Shown here piece after piece: positions 1-5,431 of a stretch of 5,431 nt of DNA; the first letter of the stretch is position 1, and each line of letters starts with the position of its first letter. This DNA comes from Neisseria lactamica (GTDB lineage: Bacteria > Pseudomonadota > Gammaproteobacteria > Burkholderiales > Neisseriaceae). The position numbers and the translations under genes were made by a program. Where the stretch lies: the NCBI GenBank assembly GCA_001067655.1, contig JUNU01000404.1, positions 1 through 5,431 on the forward strand, in the 5' to 3' direction. The notes under the pieces were generated by a model. The model worked only from the letters and a program-made list of their open reading frames with translations, was not told the DNA's origin and did no database searches.

Positions 1-49
1 TGAGCTAAGGCGAGGCAACGCCGTACTGGTTTAAAGTTAATCCACTATA
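1..49. mobile_element. Partial Correia repeat enclosed element (CREE/nemis), right-hand end
   Basis: On the minus strand, reading inward from base 49, the sequence starts TATAGTGGATTAAC and continues through ACGGCGTTGCCTCGCC to TTAGCTCA. This matches my memory of one terminal inverted repeat and adjoining internal part of the Neisseria CREE, a non-autonomous miniature element of about 105 or 155 bp that duplicates a TA target. The rest of the element lies outside the window. The terminal repeat ends eight bases from the sotB stop codon, so the sotB transcript should run into it. Transcribed CREEs are known to be RNase III substrates in Neisseria and can supply promoters or IHF sites; none of that is shown here. 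Confidence 0.88.
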
Positions 50-57
50 CAACCCCC

Positions 58-1215
58 TTATTTCCGCATCTCAACCAACATCCGGCACACGCCCAATCCT
101 GCCGCTGCCAAGATTGCGGCGACAAAACCGATGTTGGAAATGCCCGCCCAGACGGTAACGTAATGTCCCAAAAGCGCGCCGCCGCCGATGCCGACGTTGT
201 AGAGGCCTGAATAAATCGAGTTGGCCACATCCGTCGCATCCGAGGCAAAGTCCAATACTTTGGAGACCATGCCGAGGCTCAAGACGACGATGGCGATACC
301 CCAGACAAACACCAGCGCGTAAACGGCTATCGGGTAAGCGGCAAGGGGCAGCAGGCAGAGCGTTGAAGCCATGATGACGGATACCGAGGTCATCAGGAAT
401 GTGCGCTGGTGTTTGGCAAACCATTTGCCGAACAGATACGACGCGGCAAACCCTGCCAGCCCGTACAGGCTCAAGACGATGGTCACTTGTTCGGGTGCGA
501 AGCTGCCGGCTTGCAGGACGAAGGGTTCGATATAGCTGTATGCCGTAAAGTGGGCGGTAATCAAGAGGACGGTCAGCGCGTAGAGCAGCATGAGGTTTTT
601 GCGCTTGAGCAATCCGGGCAGGCTTTTGAGCGAACCTGTGTTTACGCTGGGCAGCAGCGGCAGGTTTTTCGCCAATATGCCCATCACTGCCGCCGCGCAA
701 AGTCCGATAAGCAAAAAGCTGAACTGCCAGCTTGAATGTTGCCCGATAACTCGCCCCAGCGGGATGCCCGCTACCATCGCCATAACCGTACCCGTACTGA
801 GCAGCCCCAAAGCCTGATTGCCTTTACCCTGCGGCGCGACGCGTACTGCCAGCGAGGCGGTAATCGACCAAAACACGGCGTGCGTCAGGGCGATGCCGAT
901 GCGGCTGATGAGCAGGATTTCGAAACTTCGGGCGAAATAGGAAACGATGTGGCTGAGGGTAAAGAACGCGAAGAGGACGAGCAGCAGCTTGCGGCGTTCG
1001 ATGTTTTTCGTTACCAGCATCAGCGGCAGTGACAGCAGCGCGACAATCCAGGCATACACGGTAATCATGATGCCGACTTCGGTCGGCGGCATATTGAAGG
1101 TCGAGCCGATGTCGCTCAATAGGGCAATCGGGATATATTCGGTGGTGTTGAAAATGAATGCACCGACCGCCAGGGCGATGACGCTTAGCCATTGTTTGTT
1201 TGTGTTTGCTGACAT
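58..1215 (-). CDS. sotB: SotB-like sugar efflux transporter, MFS (DHA1) family
   Basis: This 385-residue inner-membrane protein closely resembles Escherichia coli SotB (YdeA), which exports arabinose and similar sugars by proton antiport. Length fits a 12-helix major facilitator protein, and the sequence alternates hydrophobic stretches with short loops throughout. Visible family marks are NTTEY at residues 23-27 in the first helix, the short basic loop ERRK at 73-76, Arg105 at the start of helix 4 (SRIG), and GIPLGRVIGQ at 150-159, corresponding to the antiporter motif of helix 5. The segment SGSLKSLP before the second half also matches SotB. ATG at 1213-1215 is chosen over an in-frame TTG ten codons upstream because it has a ribosome site. 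The gene is monocistronic and diverges from the small gene at 1351; no terminator of its own is seen before the CREE. The substrate is inferred from similarity; a drug or other metabolite is possible. Confidence 0.82.
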   Translation of the reverse strand: MSANTNKQWLSVIALAVGAFIFNTTEYIPIALLSDIGSTFNMPPTEVGIMITVYAWIVALLSLPLMLVTKNIERRKLLLVLFAFFTLSHIVSYFARSFEILLISRIGIALTHAVFWSITASLAVRVAPQGKGNQALGLLSTGTVMAMVAGIPLGRVIGQHSSWQFSFLLIGLCAAAVMGILAKNLPLLPSVNTGSLKSLPGLLKRKNLMLLYALTVLLITAHFTAYSYIEPFVLQAGSFAPEQVTIVLSLYGLAGFAASYLFGKWFAKHQRTFLMTSVSVIMASTLCLLPLAAYPIAVYALVFVWGIAIVVLSLGMVSKVLDFASDATDVANSIYSGLYNVGIGGGALLGHYVTVWAGISNIGFVAAILAAAGLGVCRMLVEMRK

Positions 1216-1222
1216 TGGGGTT

Positions 1223-1228
1223 TCCCTT
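1223..1228 (-). promoter_or_regulatory. Ribosome binding site of sotB, fixes the start
   Basis: The minus strand reads AAGGGA followed by seven bases and ATG. It supports the ATG at 1213-1215. The upstream in-frame TTG at 1243-1245 has only A/T-rich sequence before it and no Shine-Dalgarno match. Confidence 0.6.
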
Positions 1229-1263
1229 TTTATATTTGTCTTCAAAAATTTATCGATTTTGTA

Positions 1264-1292
1264 ATTATACTACTTTCAGACGACCTTCCTAC
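1264..1292 (-). promoter_or_regulatory. Putative sigma-70 promoter of sotB
   Basis: On the minus strand a perfect TATAAT occupies 1264-1269. The -35 region is poor: GTAGGA at a 17-base spacer or TAGGAA at 16. Transcription would start near 1257, giving a leader of about 40 bases. An exact 12-base uptake sequence fills most of the spacer. The weak -35 suggests modest basal activity or activator dependence; this is inference from sequence only. Confidence 0.5.
1275..1286 (-). repeat. DNA uptake sequence, mucosa-type dialect
   Basis: The minus strand reads AGGTCGTCTGAA, an exact copy of the 12-mer described for the N. mucosa group. It is a single copy, not paired as a hairpin. Uptake sequences are bound by the minor pilin ComP during natural transformation. 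Other copies in this window sit in the three hairpins at 1733-1772, 3146-3188 and 5238-5282. Confidence 0.88.
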
Positions 1293-1315
1293 TGCGACGA
1301 CACAAAATTCCGCCC

Positions 1316-1344
1316 TAGACGCTCCCGCATCATCGGCATACAAT
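1316..1344 (+). promoter_or_regulatory. Putative promoter of the 1351 gene, possibly leaderless
   Basis: TAGACG (1316-1321, four of six matches to the -35 consensus) is followed by 17 bases and TACAAT (1339-1344, five of six to the -10). A start seven bases after the -10 falls on the A of the ATG at 1351. There is no Shine-Dalgarno sequence between the -10 and the ATG, in keeping with a leaderless message. Prediction from spacing only. Confidence 0.45.
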
Positions 1345-1350
1345 CTTTGC

Positions 1351-1728
1351 ATGAACACCAAACGCCCCAAGCTCTCCCATTTTGCCCATATTTACGGCAT
1401 GAACGGGCAATTCGTCCTGTTGGAACAGCATTCCGAGTGGATGCCGGTCAACGATGCCGACTACGACAATGCGCCCGCATTGCCGGAGGGGTTCGTGTTT
1501 GCGGATGAAGCGTTCTATACGACCGACGGCAGCGTGCCGCCGCTCATCCTGCCCGACAACATCAAAATCTTCAACGAAGAAGCGCGCAAACTCGAACGCC
1601 GCAGGCTCGATGCGCTGGCTTTGGAAGAGTTGGGCAAAAACCTCGCCGCCGCCCAAGCCGAGAGCGACCTCGAAGCCCTGCTCGAAAAAATCGACTTTCA
1701 TTTGAAACAAGACAATCTGTTCAAATAA
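1351..1728 (+). CDS. Small conserved-looking hypothetical protein, 125 residues
   Basis: I do not recognise this protein. It looks like a real gene: it fills the space between a promoter-like sequence and a hairpin, ends in a TAA just before that hairpin, and its codon use resembles that of glyA and alaA. It has no signal peptide, membrane segment or cysteine and is probably a soluble cytoplasmic protein. Residues 8-70 are mixed, with aromatic and proline-rich stretches (HFAHIYG at 10-16, LPEGFVF at 44-50, VPPLILPDN at 62-70). Residues 72-120 are rich in Glu, Lys, Arg, Ala and Leu and are probably long helices, perhaps a coiled coil. The start is uncertain: ATG at 1351 has no ribosome site but sits at a predicted transcription start. 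Met17 (1399) is an alternative, also without a clear ribosome site. Function unknown. Confidence 0.7.
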   Translation: MNTKRPKLSHFAHIYGMNGQFVLLEQHSEWMPVNDADYDNAPALPEGFVFADEAFYTTDGSVPPLILPDNIKIFNEEARKLERRRLDALALEELGKNLAAAQAESDLEALLEKIDFHLKQDNLFK

Positions 1729-1732
1729 AACT

Positions 1733-1772
1733 TTTCAGACGACCCTCCAAGCAGCAAAGGGGTCGTCTGAAA
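1733..1772. terminator. Paired uptake-sequence hairpin between the 1351 gene and glyA
   Basis: A perfect 13-bp stem pairs 1733-1745 with 1760-1772 across a 14-base loop. Each arm contains the GTCGTCTGAA core in opposite orientation, preceded by GG instead of AG. On the plus strand the stem is followed by GATAAAAT, not a U-tract, so termination of the 1351 gene may be partial. On the minus strand it is followed by a better tract (TTTTATTT). It lies only ten bases before the glyA -35 box. Confidence 0.65.
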
Positions 1773-1782
1773 GATAAAATCG

Positions 1783-1810
1783 TTGACAATCCAAACCGAT
1801 TTGGTACATT
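1783..1810 (+). promoter_or_regulatory. Sigma-70 promoter of glyA with extended -10
   Basis: A perfect TTGACA at 1783-1788 is followed by 16 bases and TACATT at 1805-1810. TG at 1802-1803 gives an extended -10 (TGgTACATT). Transcription would begin near 1817, giving a leader of about 44 bases. The spacing and perfect -35 make this the best promoter in the window. No purine-type operator or riboswitch was recognised in the short leader. Confidence 0.7.
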
Positions 1811-1845
1811 GTTCAACACTTATCAATCCCCGTTTCCCAACCGAC

Positions 1846-1852
1846 AAAGGAG
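1846..1852 (+). promoter_or_regulatory. Ribosome binding site of glyA, fixes the start
   Basis: AAAGGAG lies eight bases before the ATG at 1861. It rejects the longer reading frame that would begin at the TTG of the -35 box (1783), because that codon would lie upstream of the transcription start. Confidence 0.8.
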
Positions 1853-1860
1853 TCGAGAAG

Positions 1861-3111
<1,251 letters not shown>

Positions 3112-3145
3112 CCGGCTTGCCCGTTTAAGCATCTTGCAACACGGA

Positions 3146-3188
3146 AAGGTCGTCTGAAAATCCCGAAAAAGGGTTTTCAGACGACCTT
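3146..3188 (+). terminator. Rho-independent terminator of glyA built from two uptake sequences
   Basis: A perfect 15-bp stem pairs 3146-3160 with 3174-3188. It continues, after a bulged T at 3161, with three G-C pairs (3162-3164 with 3171-3173) and a six-base loop GAAAAA. The plus strand then reads ATTTGTTTTTG, a good U-rich tail. Each arm holds an exact AGGTCGTCTGAA uptake 12-mer (3147-3158 plus; 3176-3187 minus). Inverted uptake-sequence pairs serving as terminators are well known in Neisseria. Confidence 0.9.
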
Positions 3189-3263
3189 ATTTGTTTTTGA
3201 CGCTTGATTCTTGAAGCGGCAGCCAAAAATCCCGCATTTGCCCCTTTCTTTCCGCCTGCAAAC

Positions 3264-3292
3264 GGAGTACATTTACTCCCATTGTTAACAAT
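3264..3292 (+). promoter_or_regulatory. Two adjacent palindromes in the alaA leader, possible operator
   Basis: GGAGTA-CATT-TACTCC (3264-3279) is directly followed, one base later, by the perfect 12-base palindrome ATTGTTAACAAT (3281-3292). The second ends four bases before the weak ACGGA ribosome site of alaA (3296-3300). TACATT at 3268-3273, the same hexamer as the glyA -10, sits inside the first palindrome and could be the alaA -10, but I find no convincing -35 near it. They may bind a repressor or form an mRNA hairpin; the binding protein is unknown. Confidence 0.4.
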
Positions 3293-3309
3293 TTTACGGA
3301 ACACACATC

Positions 3310-4524
3310 ATGGAGAAATTTCCCAAATCATCCAAGCTGGACCATGTTTGCTACGACATCCGCGGCCCAGTACACAAAAAAGCCCTGCAACTCGAAGAAG
3401 AAGGCCATAAAATCCTCAAGCTCAATATCGGCAACCCTGCGCCGTTCGGCTTTGAAGCGCCCGATGAAATTTTGGTGGACGTAATCCGTAACCTGCCGAC
3501 CGCGCAGGGCTATTGCGATTCTAAAGGACTGTATTCCGCCCGTAAGGCCATCGTTCATTACTATCAAACCAAAGGTCTGCGCGATATTTCGGTCAACGAC
3601 GTTTATATCGGCAACGGCGTGTCCGAGCTGATTACCATGTCCATGCAGGCGCTTTTGAACGACGGCGACGAAATCCTGATTCCCGCGCCCGACTATCCGT
3701 TGTGGACGGCTGCCGCCACTTTGGCGGGCGGTACGGTGCGCCATTATTTGTGTGACGAAGAAAACGACTGGTTTCCCAACCTTGCCGACATGGAAGCCAA
3801 AATCACGCCCAAAACCAAAGCCATCGTCGTCATCAACCCCAACAATCCCACCGGCGCGGTGTATAGCAAAGAAATCCTGCTTGAAATCGCCGAATTGGCG
3901 CGCAAACACGGTTTGATCATCTTCGCCGACGAAATCTACGACAAAATCCTCTACGACGGCGCGGTCCACCACCACATCGCCGCACTCGCCCCCGACCTGC
4001 TGACCATCACCTGCAACGGCCTCTCCAAAGCCTACCGCGTTGCCGGATTCCGCCAAGGCTGGATGGTGCTCAACGGCCCGAAAGAACATGCCAAAGGCTA
4101 TATCGAAGGCCTCGATATGCTCGCCTCCATGCGCCTGTGTGCCAATACGCCTATGCAACACGCCATCCAAACCGCTTTGGGCGGCTATCAAAGCATCAAC
4201 GAATTTATCCTACCCGGCGGCCGCCTGCTGGAGCAGCGCAACAAAGCGTGGGAACTTGTCAACCAAATTCCCGGCATATCCTGCGTCAAGCCGATGGGGG
4301 CGCTTTATATGTTCCCGAAAATCGACACCGAAATGTACGGTATCCATGACGACATGAAATTCATCTACGACCTGCTCGTGCGCGAAAAAGTCTTGTTTGT
4401 CCAAGGAACCGGGTTCAACTGGATACGACCTGACCACTTCCGCATCGTTACCCTGCCGTACACCCACCAAATCGAAGAAGCCATGGGCAAACTCGAGCGC
4501 TTCTTACAGACTTACCGGCAATAA
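3310..4524 (+). CDS. alaA: Glutamate-pyruvate aminotransferase (alanine transaminase), AlaA type
   Basis: This cytoplasmic PLP-dependent class I aminotransferase makes alanine from pyruvate with glutamate as amino donor. The 404-residue protein is very close to E. coli AlaA (YfbQ, 405 residues) along its full length: SSKL-VCYDIRGPV near the N terminus, LKLNIGNPAPFGF, the stretch LPTAQGYCDSKGLYSARKA, PAPDYPLWTAA, and GYIEGL-MLASMRLCAN. Cofactor residues visible are Asn179 (NPNNPTG), Asp207 and Tyr210 (FADEIYDK), the Schiff-base Lys240 (GLSKAYRVAGFRQGW) and the substrate-carboxylate Arg378 (DHFRIVTLP). The ATG at 3310 has only a weak ACGGA ribosome site nine bases upstream, but the N terminus matches the family. 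It is the first gene of a probable operon with the sirtuin 14 bases downstream. Regulation may involve the palindromes at 3264-3292. No damage is seen. Confidence 0.94.
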   Translation: MEKFPKSSKLDHVCYDIRGPVHKKALQLEEEGHKILKLNIGNPAPFGFEAPDEILVDVIRNLPTAQGYCDSKGLYSARKAIVHYYQTKGLRDISVNDVYIGNGVSELITMSMQALLNDGDEILIPAPDYPLWTAAATLAGGTVRHYLCDEENDWFPNLADMEAKITPKTKAIVVINPNNPTGAVYSKEILLEIAELARKHGLIIFADEIYDKILYDGAVHHHIAALAPDLLTITCNGLSKAYRVAGFRQGWMVLNGPKEHAKGYIEGLDMLASMRLCANTPMQHAIQTALGGYQSINEFILPGGRLLEQRNKAWELVNQIPGISCVKPMGALYMFPKIDTEMYGIHDDMKFIYDLLVREKVLFVQGTGFNWIRPDHFRIVTLPYTHQIEEAMGKLERFLQTYRQ

Positions 4525-4538
4525 GGCAGGGCAACGAT

Positions 4539-5219
4539 ATGAAAAAATGCGTTGTCCTGACCGGCGCGGGAATCAGCGCCGACAGCGGGTTGCTGACTTT
4601 CCGCGATGCGGGCGGTTTGTGGGAAGGGCATAAGGTGACGGATGTCTGCACGCCCGAAGCCTTGGCGCGCAATCCCAAGCTCGTCATCGATTTCTATAAC
4701 CAGCGCAGGTTTCAGGCAAACGCCGCCGAGCCGAACGCCGCGCATCTGGCTTTGGTCAAGCTGGCGCAATATTACGATGTTCACATCATCACGCAGAATG
4801 TGGACGCGCTGCACGAGAAGGCGGGTAGCAGCAAAGTATTGCACCTGCATGGCGAGCTGAACAAACTGCGTAGCACCGTCGATGAAGACGAAATCATTGA
4901 ATTTACCGGCGAGCAGACCGACGATGTGCGCGACAGCCAAGGCAATCCGATGCGCCCGCATATCGTGTTTTTCGGCGAACAAGTACCGATGTTTGACGCG
5001 GCGGTTGAGGAAATGCGCGATGCCGATGTGGTCATGATTGTCGGCACGTCGATGCAGGTTTATCCGGCGGCTTCGCTGATTCATTACGCGCCGCCCGATG
5101 CGGAACGCTATCTGGTCGATCCGAACCCGCAAAGCGTGGGCGCGGATGTCGAAGTGATTCCGAAACGCGCGGCGGAAGGCGTGCCGGCATTGGTCGAACA
5201 TTTGATTAGTCAGGCTTGA
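4539..5219 (+). CDS. Sirtuin (Sir2 family) NAD-dependent protein lysine deacylase, class III-like
   Basis: The 226-residue protein removes acyl groups from lysines with NAD, by family. Motifs run in order: NAD-binding GAGISADSG (9-17), TFRDAGGLW (20-28), TQNVD (85-89), catalytic His104 in HLHGEL, PHIVFFGE, and GTSMQVYPAA. FYNQRR supplies Tyr53 and Arg56, the YxxR pair that in SIRT5 and E. coli CobB binds succinyl or malonyl groups, so desuccinylase activity is plausible beside deacetylation. The protein has only two cysteines (4 and 37) and none between HLHGEL and PHIVFFGE, where CobB and eukaryotic sirtuins place four zinc ligands; this segment is short. Similar cysteine-free sirtuins are, from memory, common in Bacteroidetes, so this is probably a recognised subtype and not damage. 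It starts at 4539 after a GGCAGGG-like ribosome site, 14 bases past alaA, with no promoter visible between. I leave the symbol empty because cobB would imply the zinc form. Confidence 0.9.
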   Translation: MKKCVVLTGAGISADSGLLTFRDAGGLWEGHKVTDVCTPEALARNPKLVIDFYNQRRFQANAAEPNAAHLALVKLAQYYDVHIITQNVDALHEKAGSSKVLHLHGELNKLRSTVDEDEIIEFTGEQTDDVRDSQGNPMRPHIVFFGEQVPMFDAAVEEMRDADVVMIVGTSMQVYPAASLIHYAPPDAERYLVDPNPQSVGADVEVIPKRAAEGVPALVEHLISQA

Positions 5220-5237
5220 GACGGTTTGAAAATGCAG

Positions 5238-5282
5238 AAACGTCGTCTGAAAACGGGCAATGCTTGTTTTCAGACGACGTTT
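5238..5282 (+). terminator. Rho-independent terminator of the alaA-sirtuin operon
   Basis: A perfect 17-bp stem pairs 5238-5254 with 5266-5282 across an 11-base loop and is followed by TGTTTTG. Both arms contain the GTCGTCTGAA uptake core (5242-5251 plus, and its inverse), here preceded by AC, one mismatch from the full 12-mer. It starts 19 bases after the sirtuin stop codon. Confidence 0.88.
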
Positions 5283-5381
5283 TGTTTTGCAATGGTTATT
5301 TTGTGACAAGGTAGTTGTCGTGAACGGACTTTGTGTTGTGTTTGGGCAATTTGGTGGGGAGAGGAACAAAACGTCCGATTT

Positions 5382-5431
5382 TATAGTGGATTAACTTTAA
5401 ATCAGGACAAGGCGACGAAGCCGCAGACAGT
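5382..5431. mobile_element. Partial Correia repeat enclosed element (CREE/nemis), left-hand end
   Basis: The sequence begins TATAGTGGATTAACTTTAAA at 5382 and continues TCAGGACAAGGCGACGAAGC to GCAGACAGT, matching the start of the usual CREE as I remember it. The element is cut by the window edge. Its terminal repeat shares its first 20 bases with that at 1-49. At the junction the minus strand reads TATAAA (5380-5385), a possible -10 facing the sirtuin terminator, with TTGTCC 19 bases upstream; the spacing is long, so promoter activity is doubtful. The 99 bases before it (5283-5381) are G/T-rich and hold no gene I can support. Confidence 0.88.

Noticed and set aside
71..700. A minus-strand frame overlapping sotB
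   Set aside because: It is Arg/His/Leu-rich, typical of an out-of-frame reading of a membrane-protein gene. The sotB frame carries all family motifs.
1216..1245. A ten-residue N-terminal extension of SotB from a TTG
   Set aside because: No ribosome site precedes it, whereas AAGGGA precedes the ATG at 1215.
1783..1860. A 26-residue N-terminal extension of GlyA from a TTG
   Set aside because: The TTG is part of the -35 box, upstream of the predicted transcript, and the ATG at 1861 has a strong ribosome site and matches the family N terminus.
3328..4191. A 287-codon minus-strand open frame opposite alaA
   Set aside because: It is a codon-bias shadow of alaA with low-complexity Asp/Gly/Val/Phe composition and no ribosome site.
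3310..4524. Recent transfer of alaA from Enterobacteria, suggested by high similarity to the E. coli protein
   Set aside because: AlaA is strongly conserved in general, and base and codon use match the neighbouring genes.
4512..5369. A 285-codon minus-strand open frame opposite the sirtuin
   Set aside because: It runs through a terminator hairpin and the whole sirtuin gene, and the translation has no family resemblance.
5283..5381. Possible gene or RNA in the G/T-rich 99-bp gap before the right CREE
   Set aside because: No open frame with a start, no hairpin and no recognisable RNA pattern; minus-strand frames entering from the right are stopped in the CREE repeat.

Overview
The window looks like chromosomal DNA of a commensal Neisseria. 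Three things point there. First, seven copies of a 10-base GTCGTCTGAA DNA-uptake-sequence core occur between genes and in terminator hairpins, three of them as the full 12-mer AGGTCGTCTGAA; this is the dialect described for the N. mucosa / N. sicca / N. macacae group, and the meningococcal/gonococcal core GCCGTCTGAA was not found. Second, both window edges fall inside Correia repeat enclosed elements (CREE, also called nemis). Third, the genes are typical Neisseria housekeeping genes.

Layout. 1-49 is the end of a CREE. 58-1215 (minus strand) is a SotB-type sugar efflux transporter of the major facilitator superfamily. A 135-bp divergent region holds the sotB promoter, with an uptake sequence in its spacer, and a promoter for the opposite gene, which may be leaderless. 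1351-1728 (+) is a small unrecognised protein. A paired uptake-sequence hairpin follows, then a good promoter and glyA, serine hydroxymethyltransferase (1861-3111, +). A strong uptake-sequence terminator closes glyA. A 120-bp leader with two adjacent palindromes precedes alaA, glutamate-pyruvate aminotransferase (3310-4524, +). Fourteen bases after alaA comes a sirtuin protein deacylase (4539-5219, +), apparently in the same operon, closed by a third uptake-sequence terminator. The last 50 bases are the start of another CREE. Bases 5283-5381 carry no gene that I can see.

How the genes relate. glyA (serine/glycine/one-carbon units) and alaA (alanine synthesis) are central amino-acid enzymes, each PLP-dependent with an intact catalytic lysine. 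The sirtuin may reverse lysine acylation using NAD; a link to AlaA is suggested only by the shared transcript. sotB is a separate, oppositely transcribed unit.

No new defence or mobile system is evident. The points most worth a second look are the sirtuin without zinc-binding cysteines, the possible leaderless gene, the palindromes before alaA, and the two CREE ends that appear to flank the block as direct repeats.
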